The position numbers and the translations under genes were made by a program. Shown one piece after another: positions 1-9,536 of a DNA stretch of 64,000 bases (its first letter is position 1; every line of letters begins with the position of its first letter). This DNA is from Candidatus Cloacimonadota bacterium (GTDB taxonomy: Bacteria; Cloacimonadota; Cloacimonadia; Cloacimonadales; Cloacimonadaceae): contig JAAYEF010000016.1 of the NCBI GenBank assembly GCA_012728875.1, positions 18,444 through 82,443 of the forward strand. The letters run 5' to 3'. A model generated the notes under the pieces. The model did not search any database and was not told the origin of the DNA. It saw nothing but the letters and a program-made list of their open reading frames with translations.

Positions 1-189
1 AAGCTGGGTATATACAACCTGCGCGGGCAGCTTATTAAGCAGGTTCCGGTCGATAATTCCAATGGATTTACCTGGACTTGGGACCTGAGGGATGATGCGG
101 GAAAATTCTGCGCTTCAGGGATATATTTTGTCCGAGTGGAGCTTGAAGGAGAAAGGCCTCTGCTGAAAAAGGCTGCCCTGATCAAATAG
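1..189 (+). CDS. C-terminal end of a secreted or surface protein with a FlgD/Por-type tail (partial)
   Basis: The reading frame is open from the first base and stops at TAG 187-189. The visible 62 residues carry the hallmarks of the Ig-like FlgD/type-A sorting tail: IYNLRGQLIK, then a WDLRDDAGK turn and a SGIYFVRVE strand, ending in KKAALIK. Closely related tails occur on the carboxypeptidase at 9537-11837 and the protein at 25426-27408. The catalytic or binding part lies outside the window, so the function of the whole protein cannot be given. The tail suggests export across the outer membrane or attachment to the cell surface. Confidence 0.8.
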   Translation, partial: KLGIYNLRGQLIKQVPVDNSNGFTWTWDLRDDAGKFCASGIYFVRVELEGERPLLKKAALIK

Positions 190-252
190 GAATCCGGATC
201 ATGGAGCATCGATCCAAACCGTGTGAAGAAAACTGGTCTGCATCTTTTTTGA

Positions 253-376
253 AGGTGTCGATCACTTCTTAATCAAGCCTTAATCAAGTCTTAATAATTA
301 ACGCTTGATTAAGACTTGATGATCACTTGATTAACGCTTTCGGACAGGGTTGACCCGTCCTGAACCAGGTTGACCG
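253..376. repeat. 124-bp dispersed palindromic repeat, copy 1
   Basis: This block matches 12036-12159 over its full 124 bp with about 7 differences counted by eye. Its core contains two TTAATCAAG and two CTTGATTAA words facing each other, so it can fold into a cruciform or hairpin. The right part carries two GGTTGACC-like words. It lies between the end of the surface-protein gene and the terminator of the convergent gene. It encodes nothing, so it resembles a REP- or MITE-like intergenic element. Confidence 0.85.
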
Positions 377-415
377 AAAAAAACCAGCCATCCCGGTGTG
401 AGTCGGAATGGCTGG
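377..415 (-). terminator. Rho-independent terminator of the 452-2221 gene
   Basis: On the minus strand the stem CCAGCCAT/ATGGCTGG is closed by a short loop and followed by seven T residues (the A run at 377-383). It sits about 37 bases past the stop codon of the minus-strand gene. Confidence 0.8.
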
Positions 416-451
416 GGATCAAGTTTTGGTATATATCAATACGAGTTTGAT

Positions 452-2221
452 TTAGTTTTCAAAAGACTCCGAGAGGGCTTCGGCATGATCCAACAGATCC
501 TGCCAGTCGGGATGGTTGGTCAGTTCCGGCCGATCCAGATACTGCAATTCGTCGTAGCCAATGCTGCCGGAATCGATCATAATGCGCAGCATGGCGATCA
601 CTTCCGTATAGTTTTCATTCTGGAGATGGGTGCTGAAAATGTAGTATTGAATTGTTTCATCCTGTTTCCAGTGAGGGTGTTTGGCAACTTCCTCCAAAAA
701 CTCGTCATTCAACTCACTTTGATACAGTGCAATACTGCAGGCTTTCAACACTTCGTCGTTAATTTCGGCTTCGCTCATACCCTCGATATCTTCAAGAGTA
801 CGGAATTCGTGTTCCTTCACGCGTTTCAAGAGGTCGCGGCGTCCCTGTTCCAAGGCAAATTTTGCCATGTCGTCGCTCAGCATCGGGCCCAAGCCTTGTT
901 CCACCAGTTCAGTGTAGGCTTTGAAGGCTTTGTTGTCGTCTTTGAGGGCGGCGTTCACCAAAAAGTATCCCGCGGTTGCCAGAAAGTTTTCCGGAAAACG
1001 CAGATAGTAGTTGCGCAGGATCTTGGCATTGTTTTTCAGAGTCTTGTTCATTTTGGGACGGTCGGGGTCGCTCATGTTTGTGCTGCTGAAATAGGTGAGC
1101 AGGATCTCTGCAGCCATGCTGTAGCCGTCTTCTTCCTTGGGCAGTTTGCGAACCAGAGTTGCGGCGGCCTCAAGCTTTTTCAGGTCGTCTGTTTCTGTGC
1201 GAGCCAGTAAAACCGCATTGAGCGGATCGTTGCGATCCGAGCCCAACACTCTGTTATAGGCTTCCACTGCTTCCTCGGTATTGAAGGCAAGCCAGGCTTC
1301 CTGAAATTCGCGGGCTGCTTCTTTGTTTCCCTGGGCACGCAAGATAGGTGCTGCTTCCTGAGGACGGTCCAGCTTCAGGTAACTCACAGCCAGGCAATAG
1401 TTAACGTAGAGGTTTTCCCAATATTGCGGGTCTTTGCCAAAGCGGTCGATCACGCCCTGATAGTCTTGCTTGTCGTCAAAATGGTAGTCCGCCACATCCC
1501 CTGCAATCATTGCGATTTGATATTTGATTTCGGGATCTGCATCATTTTCAAGCAAGATGTCAAGCTGAGCTTCCAGAAGCGGCATATATTGATTGCGAAC
1601 AAAGATATCATCCAGGTTGAATTCGTTCAGCCATTCACTTTCGTTTTCCACCGAATCCATAAAGTAGGCCAGAGCGGATTCCTGGTCATTGCTCCAGACG
1701 CCCAAATATGTGCCGGCAAGTTTTGCATAGCTGTCATGAGGAAAGCGCGTGGCATAGAATTCCAGGAAGGGAAGGTCGTCCATCAGCATTTTGTGAGCCG
1801 GACTTTCTGTGTCTTCAAGGATGTAGGCTTCAAAATCCCGGCAATATGTGAGCAAAAGGGCTCTGTAGCCGCCAACGTAGCCTTGATGGGTTTGGATCAG
1901 GTCGCGCGCCCTTTCCAGATTTTCATAATCGCCATCTTCCTGCAAGGCAGACAGGTAACGGAATTTTGGGTTTGGGAACCCGGCGCGGCTTTGCAGATAT
2001 TCGTCCAAAGAATCGGAATCCCAATTTTTCCAAAGATAGATGGCATACTCAACGTCATCCAAATTTTCGTTTTCATCGATGAAATTGCTGACGATGGGAA
2101 TGAAATCTTCAACTTTTTCGGTGTTGAAATAGGCTTCTCGAAGCTCGTCCACGCCCATAGCCCAAGCCTGCAGAGCAAACAGCGCGGCCATCAGTATCAA
2201 TGCCAATTTTCTAAGGTTCAT
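452..2221 (-). CDS. Exported tetratricopeptide-like repeat protein, function unknown
   Basis: A 589-residue protein. The start at 2221 is preferred over an in-frame upstream codon because GGAGG lies just before it and it begins a clean signal peptide (MNLRKLALILMAALFALQAWA). The rest is acidic and helical, with recurring pairs such as ALLLTYCRDFEAY, ALAYFMDS and YLKLDRPQEAAPIL that look like degenerate TPR units. No catalytic motif is seen. It is probably periplasmic or lipid-free extracellular and may act as a scaffold. It is followed by its own terminator; the next upstream gene on the same strand (2306-3103) is also exported, so the two may be co-transcribed. Confidence 0.75.
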   Translation of the reverse strand: MNLRKLALILMAALFALQAWAMGVDELREAYFNTEKVEDFIPIVSNFIDENENLDDVEYAIYLWKNWDSDSLDEYLQSRAGFPNPKFRYLSALQEDGDYENLERARDLIQTHQGYVGGYRALLLTYCRDFEAYILEDTESPAHKMLMDDLPFLEFYATRFPHDSYAKLAGTYLGVWSNDQESALAYFMDSVENESEWLNEFNLDDIFVRNQYMPLLEAQLDILLENDADPEIKYQIAMIAGDVADYHFDDKQDYQGVIDRFGKDPQYWENLYVNYCLAVSYLKLDRPQEAAPILRAQGNKEAAREFQEAWLAFNTEEAVEAYNRVLGSDRNDPLNAVLLARTETDDLKKLEAAATLVRKLPKEEDGYSMAAEILLTYFSSTNMSDPDRPKMNKTLKNNAKILRNYYLRFPENFLATAGYFLVNAALKDDNKAFKAYTELVEQGLGPMLSDDMAKFALEQGRRDLLKRVKEHEFRTLEDIEGMSEAEINDEVLKACSIALYQSELNDEFLEEVAKHPHWKQDETIQYYIFSTHLQNENYTEVIAMLRIMIDSGSIGYDELQYLDRPELTNHPDWQDLLDHAEALSESFEN

Positions 2222-2305
2222 CACATCCTCCCCGGATATTGTATTATTTTTATTTCGCACAGTTCTTTTTGTCACGCTGATGTCAAGGGAAATCTGGCGC
2301 TTTTT

Positions 2306-3103
2306 TTATTCCCAATACTCCCAGGCAATTTCATAGCTCCCGCTTTCCAAATCGATGATTCCATAGATGGGCTGGGAATCAGTCGCACTCGGTCCAGCCA
2401 GGTCTGCTTCAATGACCACGCGGCTTTGGTCCATCTCCACAATTCTGTAAAACAGCTCCAGGTGGGGAAGGAAAACGCTGTATGTTGCCGGATCGAAGCC
2501 CAAAAAGCGTGCGAAATCCTTCTTCTGTTTGGAACTGAGCTTTTGGTCTGAAGCTTTTTTGCGGAAAAGGTTTTCACTGTTGTCCAACACATCCTGGCAG
2601 TAGCGTTTCAGGTTTTCCTCCAAAAAGCCGCTGGGACCTTCGCTATATTCGGCAAAGTCGAGATTTCCGTAAACAGATAAGAATAAGTAGATCTGTGTGT
2701 CCACTTGTTCAATCATGTCGTCCAATGCGGCATCGATGTTTTTGAGATCAAACATGAAAACATCCGTGCCGACATACCAGGTCCGGCTGACGGAGGTATC
2801 GATCGGGACGAACTCGGCGTAGTCGCCAAAAGGCTCTTTCACCACTGTGTAGGTGATGGAGATGATGCTTTGATGCTTTCGGGAAAGCCCGGGCAGATCA
2901 AATTCCTTCACAAAAAGACAGATATCTCCGGATTCCTCACTTTCGGCAAGAGGATACCAGGAATCGGTTTGAGCATAGTCGATCAACTTATCCATCACCA
3001 TGTTGCCAATTTCGTTGGATACATAATTCACCAACACAAGCTGGCGGGCGGGCAGAAGCACTGCCAACAGGAAGAGGGCTGCAAACAAGGCAAGTTTTTT
3101 CAC
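2306..3103 (-). CDS. Exported protein of unknown function
   Basis: A 265-residue protein starting at GTG 3103, with AAAGGAG eight bases upstream and a signal peptide (MKKLALFAALFLLAVLLPA). The mature part has alternating strands and helices (RQLVLVNYVSNEIGNMV, ISITYTVVKEP) and ends in YEIAWEYWE. No family was recognised. It precedes the TPR-like exported protein on the same strand with an 84-base gap, so a shared transcript is plausible. The N-terminal layout suggests a periplasmic protein rather than a membrane one. Confidence 0.65.
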   Translation of the reverse strand: MKKLALFAALFLLAVLLPARQLVLVNYVSNEIGNMVMDKLIDYAQTDSWYPLAESEESGDICLFVKEFDLPGLSRKHQSIISITYTVVKEPFGDYAEFVPIDTSVSRTWYVGTDVFMFDLKNIDAALDDMIEQVDTQIYLFLSVYGNLDFAEYSEGPSGFLEENLKRYCQDVLDNSENLFRKKASDQKLSSKQKKDFARFLGFDPATYSVFLPHLELFYRIVEMDQSRVVIEADLAGPSATDSQPIYGIIDLESGSYEIAWEYWE

Positions 3104-3531
3104 GCGGTACTCCTTTGAGTAAATGAAGTTCTGTTATTTTATTAGCCTGCAGATGCTGCGCTTTTTGTCAAGAAAAATGAATATCGGGAATGATCTTGCC
3201 AAACTGCCGGCTTTGACACTCAATACAGAACACCGAACCCTTTCCTTTACTTTTTATGGGATCAAGCGAACGATCAAATGCCAAAAGTTGATTGTTCTTG
3301 ACAGACAAAGGCTTTCCAAAGAAAAGGATAGCTATGAAAAAATCCAGATTACACGCCTGCGAAATCAAGCGGCACCGCCAGGTTTCACCGCCTTTGTGTG
3401 CGGTTTGCCACCGTGTGGCAAAATGCCGCTCCTTCCGCATCTGGTATCACCAGAACAAGGACGCGTATCTGAATTTTGTGACCGATATTTGCAAAAAATT
3501 CCCAGAAAAATACACAATGGAGGTAAGCTTC
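3104..3531. other. Intergenic region between divergent genes, with a possible upstream start and a stem-loop
   Basis: The 428 bases must hold the promoters of the flanking divergent genes, but no clear sigma-70 pair was found. An in-frame ATG at 3334 preceded by AAAGGA could extend the next protein by 66 residues with a cysteine-rich start (CAVC...C). The GCGGTTTGCCAC/GTGGCAAA...CCGC inverted repeat near 3402-3431 could instead be a structured leader. I favour the later start at 3532. Confidence 0.35.
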
Positions 3532-3834
3532 ATGGCTGAAAAGCAGACCTTTGTCCAGATTGTGGACATGACAACCGGCATGATCGAAAAGATTGTGAAC
3601 CTCGACGAGATCGAGGCGATGACGCCCGAGGAAAAGCTGGCACTTTCACGAAACAAAAACCTGTTTATCGTGAGCCACCGGCTGGAACCGATTGTGAAGG
3701 TCACCATGAAAAGATCCGTGGTGACGGAGTCCATTCAGTTTGGCGACGCCGAAGCTGAAAAACCCGCGGAAGAAGAGCCAAAGAGCAAGGCCAAACCCGC
3801 ACCCACCGAGACCAAACCGCGTCGCAAAAAATGA
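3532..3834 (+). CDS. Small protein of unknown function with a basic C-terminal tail
   Basis: A 100-residue protein. The ATG at 3532 has GGAGG at good spacing. Residues 1-70 form a compact alpha/beta-looking domain (FVQIVDMTTGMIEKIVNLDEIEAM); the last 30 are a low-complexity Glu/Lys/Pro/Ala tail ending in KPRRKK. The tail suggests contact with nucleic acid or a ribosome, but that is only inference. It leads a co-directional set with 3967-4332, ileS and the FGE fusion. Confidence 0.55.
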   Translation: MAEKQTFVQIVDMTTGMIEKIVNLDEIEAMTPEEKLALSRNKNLFIVSHRLEPIVKVTMKRSVVTESIQFGDAEAEKPAEEEPKSKAKPAPTETKPRRKK

Positions 3835-3966
3835 TTCCGGCGGTGAAGACGAAAAAAATCCTTTTCAGAAACCCGCTGGTGAAAAAGATGGTTTAAACGG
3901 TGAAAAACTGCCCCGAAAAATGGGTTTTCCCTGTGAAAACCGCATTAAATGGGGAAAGGAGAAAAC

Positions 3967-4332
3967 ATGTTCAAGCTTGAGGAACAACATCTGGAAGCGG
4001 CCCAGGAAATTGCCGGCAAGCATCGCCGCAAAAAAAGCTGCGATGCCTGCTATGACCGTGGCTGGATCGGCACCACAGATCAAAATCTGCTGGTGCTTTG
4101 CACACGCTGCGTGGACATGGAAGCCGCCATGGAAGAGTGGAAACAGTATGTTTCCGAACACGAGGAACTGAAAGAGCATTTCAGCGAACTCTTTGAAGAA
4201 AAGCCGGAGTTGGAAGAAGAGGAAGGCTCCGTGATGCCCAAGGCGTATGAACACTTCAAGGAACAGCAGCAGGCGCAGCAGAAATTCGTTCCCGGTCAGC
4301 GCCGTCAGGGACACACAAAGAAGATCGGATAA
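3967..4332 (+). CDS. Small zinc-ribbon protein of unknown function
   Basis: A 121-residue protein starting at ATG 3967 with AAAGGAG immediately upstream. Residues near 25-50 hold two CX2C pairs (CDAC...CTRC) spaced like a zinc ribbon or a DnaJ-type zinc motif. A long acidic helical stretch (EEKPELEEEEG) and a Gln-rich basic end follow. It sits 89 bases before ileS, so it may share its transcript. No specific role can be assigned; an adaptor or nucleic-acid-associated protein is possible. Confidence 0.6.
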   Translation: MFKLEEQHLEAAQEIAGKHRRKKSCDACYDRGWIGTTDQNLLVLCTRCVDMEAAMEEWKQYVSEHEELKEHFSELFEEKPELEEEEGSVMPKAYEHFKEQQQAQQKFVPGQRRQGHTKKIG

Positions 4333-4421
4333 AGAGCGACAACACAAGCCGGGATGTTTATGAAAAGGCTTGCAAAAGCGCCAGTGGAGCGCGAAAATAA
4401 TACAGGCAGAAAATAAAGTAA

Positions 4422-7400
4422 ATGTTTAAAAATATTGATCTTAAAGAAAGCCCCAGACATCTGGAGGAGCGCATTCGCGCCTATTGGAAAGAACGGGATC
4501 TGGCACAAAAAAGCGTTGATTTTCGCGAAGGTGCCCCCCGCTTCATTTTTTATGAAGGCCCGCCCACTGCAAACGGCAGACCGGGTATCCACCACGTTAT
4601 TTCCCGCACTTTGAAGGATTTAGTTTGCCGCTATAAGACCATGACGGGGCATCAGGTCAAGCGCAAAGCTGGCTGGGACACACACGGCCTGCCGGTTGAG
4701 ATCGAGGTGGAAAAACAGCTTGGGCTGGAAGACAAAAAGGCCATCGAAGAATATGGCATTGAAAAGTTTTGCCTGGCGTGCAAGGAATCGGTTTGGAGCT
4801 ATCTGGATCAATGGCGCAAAATGACCGAACTGATGGGCTACTGGATCGATTTGGACGATCCGTATGTCACGCTCACAAACAATTATATCGAGTCCGTGTG
4901 GCATATTCTGGACGATTTTTTCCAGCGTGACCTGATCTATAAGGCGCACAAAATCGTGCCCTATTGCCCCAGTTGCGGAACTCCGCTGTCATCGCATGAG
5001 GTTGCTCAAGGTTACCGCGATGTGGAAGACCCCTCCGTATTTGTGAAATTCAAAGCTTTGGACGAAGAAGATACCTGGTATCTGGCTTGGACCACCACAC
5101 CCTGGACCTTGATTTCGAACGTGGCGCTGGCGGTTCACCCCGATGAAACTTATGTGAAGGTGCGGCATCATGATCAAAACCTCATTTTGGCAAAGGCTCG
5201 GCTTGAGGTTTTGGATGGGGATCTTGAAATTTTGGCGGAGTTTGTCGGACGCGATCTGGAAAAACGCCGCTATGAACCGCTTTTCAATTTTATCGAAGTG
5301 GACAAACCCGCCTGGATCATCGGTTTGGCAGATTATGTGAGCATGGACGACGGCACCGGAATCGTACACACAGCACCGGCGTTTGGTCAGGACGACTATA
5401 GCCTGGGCATGAAATATGATCTGCCTTTCATCCAGCCCGTGGATGCCGAGGGTAAATTCATTGCCGCAGTTACGCCCTGGGCGGGTGTGTTTGTGAAACA
5501 AGCGGATAAAGACATCATACGCAACCTGCGCGACGAGGGTAAGCTTTACCGCCGCGAGCAGATAAAACATAGCTATCCACATTGCTGGCGCTGTGAAAAT
5601 CCGCTCATTTACTATGCCCGCGAAAGCTGGTATATCCGCACCACGCAGTTCAAGGAAAAGCTGCTTGAAAACAACCGCCAAATCAAGTGGTATCCGCCCT
5701 TTGTGGGTGAAAAACGCTTTGGTGAATGGTTGGAAAACAACGTGGATTGGGCTCTTTCCCGCGATCGCTTCTGGGGAACACCGCTGAATATCTGGGTTTG
5801 CGGAGATTGCGGAGAAAAAACATCCGTTGGCTCGATCGCCGAACTGCGCGAAAAAGGCAGGCTTGCAGACGGTTCCCCGGTTCCCGAAGATATTGAATTA
5901 CATAGACCTTATATAGATGACGTGACTTTGCCCTGCGCAAAATGCGGAGGCGGCATGACCCGCACTCCCGAGGTGATCGACTGTTGGTTCGACAGCGGCG
6001 CCATGCCCTTTGCTCAGTGGCACTATCCCTTTGAAAACAAAGAGTGTTTCGAATCCGAACTCTTCCCCGCGAACTTCATCTGCGAAGCCATCGACCAAAC
6101 CCGCGGCTGGTTCTATTCCATGCTGACCATTTCCACGCTCTACAAGGGGGTTTCCAGCTACAAAAGCTGTTTGGTGAACGACCTGATTTTGGATAAAACC
6201 GGCCAAAAAATGAGCAAATCCAAAGGTAATACGGTTGATCCCATCGAACTGATGCAAAATTTTGGAGCCGATGCCATCAGATGGTATATGGTGGAGGTAA
6301 GTCCGCCTTGGGTGCCAACCCGCTTCGACGTTGATGGAGTGCGCGAGGTGATCGGAAAATTCATCGGCACTTTGAAAAACACCTATTCCTTCTTTGCAAT
6401 TTATGCCAATATCGATGGCTTTGACATTTCCAAATATCCCCAGGATTGGGCGCGCAGTGCCGAAATCGACCGTTGGATCGTGAGCCGACTGCACAGCCTC
6501 ACCGCCCAGGTTCGCGCTTGGATGGAAGAATATGAACTGACACGGGTTGTGCGTGCCATACAGGATTTTGTGATCGACGAACTTTCAAACTGGTATGTGC
6601 GCCGCAGCCGCAGGCGTTTTTGGGCGATGGAACTCACCGAAGACAAAGTTGATGCCTATCGCACCCTGTATCAAGTGCTTGAAACCATCGCCAAACTTGT
6701 TGCACCCTTCGTGCCCTATCTGGCGGAAGAGCTTTTCCTGAGCCTTGGCGCCGGCGAAAGTGTGCATTTGGCTGATTATCCTGAAGCTGACCCCGCTTTG
6801 ATCGACAAAAAACTGGAAGAGGAAATGCGGGTGATCATCGACCTTGTTTACCTGGGACGTGCAGCACGAAACGCTTGCCAGATCAAGGTTCGCCAACCTC
6901 TGAAGCAAATGTATGTGCCCGCCAAGCACAAAGAGACTGTGCAAAGAATGGCAGGACTGCTGCAGGAAGAAGTGAACATCCACGAAATCGTCTATGTATC
7001 TGAAGATGATGACTTTGTGCACTATGAGCTCAAACCGCAATTCAAGGTGATGGGTCCCAAATATGGCAGCCAGATGAAGGCCATCGCCGCTGAACTGGCA
7101 AAACTGAAAGGACAGGAAGTGCTTTCAGCCTTCAATTCCACCGGCAGTTACAGGCTCGAACCCCTGGGCTTGGATCTGATTCCGGAAGATGTGGCGGTTC
7201 ACATCCAGCCCCGTGAAGGCTTTGTGTTTGAAAGCCTCAAGGATATGTTTGTGGCATTGGACACCACCCTGAGCCCGGAATTGCTGCGGGAAGGCCTGGC
7301 TCGCGAACTGGTGAACAAAATCCAGTTCGGCCGCAAAGAACAGGGATTTGAGATCATGGATCGCATCAGAGTACACTGGAAAGGGGACGAGGAAATTGCC

Positions 7401-7541
7401 GCCGCCCTGGCTGAACACGGCGACTTTGTGAAATCCGAAACCCTTTGCGATGAATTGCTCGAAAGCCCTGAGATCCAAGGCATCGAGCCCGTGGACATCA
7501 ATGGCAAGGAAGTATTCTTGAACATCCAGAGGCTTGCTTGA
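4422..7541 (+). CDS. ileS: Isoleucyl-tRNA synthetase
   Basis: Charges tRNA-Ile with isoleucine in the cytoplasm. The 1039 residues fit the long class I form. The HIGH-type signature appears as GRPGIHHV within PPTANGRPGIHHV. The editing domain carries WTTTPWTL and DDGTGIVHTAPAFG. The KMSKS loop is KMSKSKGN near residue 600. An anticodon-binding domain follows (ELSNWYVRRSRRRFW). The stop codon overlaps the next start (ATGA), implying translational coupling with the zinc-ribbon/FGE fusion. The C-terminal half has the eukaryote-like long layout (DUF5915 region) rather than the short zinc-finger end. Confidence 0.97.
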   Translation: MFKNIDLKESPRHLEERIRAYWKERDLAQKSVDFREGAPRFIFYEGPPTANGRPGIHHVISRTLKDLVCRYKTMTGHQVKRKAGWDTHGLPVEIEVEKQLGLEDKKAIEEYGIEKFCLACKESVWSYLDQWRKMTELMGYWIDLDDPYVTLTNNYIESVWHILDDFFQRDLIYKAHKIVPYCPSCGTPLSSHEVAQGYRDVEDPSVFVKFKALDEEDTWYLAWTTTPWTLISNVALAVHPDETYVKVRHHDQNLILAKARLEVLDGDLEILAEFVGRDLEKRRYEPLFNFIEVDKPAWIIGLADYVSMDDGTGIVHTAPAFGQDDYSLGMKYDLPFIQPVDAEGKFIAAVTPWAGVFVKQADKDIIRNLRDEGKLYRREQIKHSYPHCWRCENPLIYYARESWYIRTTQFKEKLLENNRQIKWYPPFVGEKRFGEWLENNVDWALSRDRFWGTPLNIWVCGDCGEKTSVGSIAELREKGRLADGSPVPEDIELHRPYIDDVTLPCAKCGGGMTRTPEVIDCWFDSGAMPFAQWHYPFENKECFESELFPANFICEAIDQTRGWFYSMLTISTLYKGVSSYKSCLVNDLILDKTGQKMSKSKGNTVDPIELMQNFGADAIRWYMVEVSPPWVPTRFDVDGVREVIGKFIGTLKNTYSFFAIYANIDGFDISKYPQDWARSAEIDRWIVSRLHSLTAQVRAWMEEYELTRVVRAIQDFVIDELSNWYVRRSRRRFWAMELTEDKVDAYRTLYQVLETIAKLVAPFVPYLAEELFLSLGAGESVHLADYPEADPALIDKKLEEEMRVIIDLVYLGRAARNACQIKVRQPLKQMYVPAKHKETVQRMAGLLQEEVNIHEIVYVSEDDDFVHYELKPQFKVMGPKYGSQMKAIAAELAKLKGQEVLSAFNSTGSYRLEPLGLDLIPEDVAVHIQPREGFVFESLKDMFVALDTTLSPELLREGLARELVNKIQFGRKEQGFEIMDRIRVHWKGDEEIAAALAEHGDFVKSETLCDELLESPEIQGIEPVDINGKEVFLNIQRLA

Positions 7542-9532
7542 TGAAATATTGCGGCAACTGCGGCAAACAGCTTCCCGATAACGCCAAATTCTGCGTGCAC
7601 TGTGGTACGCGCTGGACCGAAGCGGAAAAACCCCAGGCTCCTGAAAAGCAGGAAAAAAAGCCAAACTCATCTCCAAAATATGGGGGAAGCCAGCTCATCG
7701 ATTCAGCATACAAGCTGCTGAGTCCGGGTGAGCTTTGCTGCGAATACCGCATCACCCGTCTTTTGAACAAAGACCCTGAAGGCATCAAGTATATCGCCGA
7801 AAAAGACGGAAAAAAATACATCCTGAAGCTCTTTTTCAAATACAAATATTCCGATCTGGAATCCATCATTGCCCTGCAGAGCAGGCTGAAGCTCCTGGGC
7901 ACGCTCGAATCCGTACACACCGCCAAGGTGGCGGAAGTGAATGAAACCCACGACCCCGTTTATATGGCGGCGGAATTTGTGGGCGGAGATTCTTTGGCAC
8001 GGATCAAGGAAAACCAGCCTGAGCGTTTGAGCGAGGAATTCGTTCGCAATGTGGCCATCCAGCTCACCGAAACAGCCATGGCCGTCAGAAAACATGGCCT
8101 CACCCTGCATGAACTCACACCCAGTGGAATCATGCTTTCCGAAGACGGAAAAAACATCACCATCCTCACTTCCGGAATCAAGTATGAAGATGTGGATGAA
8201 CGTGAGGAAGTTTTCAATATCGGCGTGATCCTGGCCCAACTGCTCTCCGGCAATGTCCTGTATAAATCAATCTACAGTGCGGAAAGCCTGCGCGTTCATA
8301 AGTTTGGGCACATCCCCGGGGTGACTGTTGCACTCAACAAAATCCTGGCAGACTGTCTGCATCGCAATATCCTGCAACGACATACCTCTTTGGAACTCTT
8401 GCTGAAGGGCCTGAAAGGGCTGCCGCCGGTGGAAAAATGTGAGGTTTTCGCTCCGCAAACCAGCCTGAATTCGCTTCAGGAATTCCAGGATCAGCCACTA
8501 GACCTGCCCAAAAAACATCTGGAATGGACGTTTTGGCTGTCCATAGCCCTGATCGTGGCCGGCATCGCAGCGTTTTTCATCTGGGGAATGCCACAGATTC
8601 TAAAACCCGGTGGCTTGGCAGAAAATATTGCCTCCCTTTTCAGCAGTCAAGAGGATACTTTGGAAGTTGCACCGCCTGATGAAATGATTCCTGGACGTGG
8701 GGAAAAGCCCGTGCGAACAGGGGAAAGTGATCGATTTACGCTCCGCGACGACCCTCGCAAAAATGGACCGCAAACCGTTCAACCCAGAGCGCGGCGCGAA
8801 GAAAGCAGCAGTCCCAAAATCAGCCCACAGCCGGATAGAAGCAAATTTGTGCGCGTGCCGGACGGAACCTTCGGCTTTGGCCGCCTGAAGGATAATCCCA
8901 ACCACAACGTTTTTGTAAGCGGCTTCTGGATCAGCAAATATGAAGTTACCCAGGTAGAGTGGGAAAAATTCATGATGCCCGCCAGTGTGCTTCACGTTTC
9001 CAAAAACCTGCCTGTGGAAAATGTGAGTTGGATGGATATCATCCGCTATTGCAACGCCCGCAGCGAAGCCGAAGGCTTGGATCCGGTCTATAAGATTACT
9101 GGAACCGTCACCTGCGATTTTTCCAAAAACGGTTACAGATTGCCCACTGAAGCGGAATGGGAAATGGCGGCAAAAGCCGGTATGCTATACGATTACAGCG
9201 GTTCAGACGATCCAGACGAATACGTGTGGCATCGGGACAACAGCGGCCGCCGCTATCGCCGGGGCGGAGAGAAAAAACCCAACGACTACGGCATTTACGA
9301 CATGAGCGGAAACGTTGCCGAATGGGTCTGGGATTGGTATGATGCCAAATATCCCGCTCAGCTTTCTGAATTTACAAACCCCAAAGGTCCTGCAAGCGGG
9401 GGCAACAAAGTGATCCGCGGAGGCAGTGTGGACAACGGAATCGGCACAAACCTCAAGATTCTGTATCGCATGCCTGGAAACCCCGGCAGGGGCTACCAGT
9501 TCGTGGGCTTCAGACTGGTCCGGAGCCACTAA
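7541..9532 (+). CDS. Zinc-ribbon, pseudokinase-like and formylglycine-generating-enzyme-like fusion with one membrane segment
   Basis: A 663-residue protein whose ATG overlaps the ileS stop. Residues 4-21 are a zinc ribbon (CGNC...CVHC). Residues about 60-300 resemble a protein kinase fold (YRITRLL, KYILKLFF, a LTLHELTPSGIML segment), but the HRD and DFG motifs are missing, so it is probably a pseudokinase. One membrane helix lies near 330-352 (WLSIALIVAGIAAFFIWGM). Residues about 440-663 form an FGE/SUMF1-type domain (FWISKYEVTQVEW, RLPTEAEWEMAAKAG, YDMSGNVAEWVWDW, RGGS). The predicted topology puts the kinase-like part in the cytoplasm and the FGE-like domain outside. Its target is unknown. 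Confidence 0.85.
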   Translation: MKYCGNCGKQLPDNAKFCVHCGTRWTEAEKPQAPEKQEKKPNSSPKYGGSQLIDSAYKLLSPGELCCEYRITRLLNKDPEGIKYIAEKDGKKYILKLFFKYKYSDLESIIALQSRLKLLGTLESVHTAKVAEVNETHDPVYMAAEFVGGDSLARIKENQPERLSEEFVRNVAIQLTETAMAVRKHGLTLHELTPSGIMLSEDGKNITILTSGIKYEDVDEREEVFNIGVILAQLLSGNVLYKSIYSAESLRVHKFGHIPGVTVALNKILADCLHRNILQRHTSLELLLKGLKGLPPVEKCEVFAPQTSLNSLQEFQDQPLDLPKKHLEWTFWLSIALIVAGIAAFFIWGMPQILKPGGLAENIASLFSSQEDTLEVAPPDEMIPGRGEKPVRTGESDRFTLRDDPRKNGPQTVQPRARREESSSPKISPQPDRSKFVRVPDGTFGFGRLKDNPNHNVFVSGFWISKYEVTQVEWEKFMMPASVLHVSKNLPVENVSWMDIIRYCNARSEAEGLDPVYKITGTVTCDFSKNGYRLPTEAEWEMAAKAGMLYDYSGSDDPDEYVWHRDNSGRRYRRGGEKKPNDYGIYDMSGNVAEWVWDWYDAKYPAQLSEFTNPKGPASGGNKVIRGGSVDNGIGTNLKILYRMPGNPGRGYQFVGFRLVRSH

Positions 9533-9536
9533 GGGC

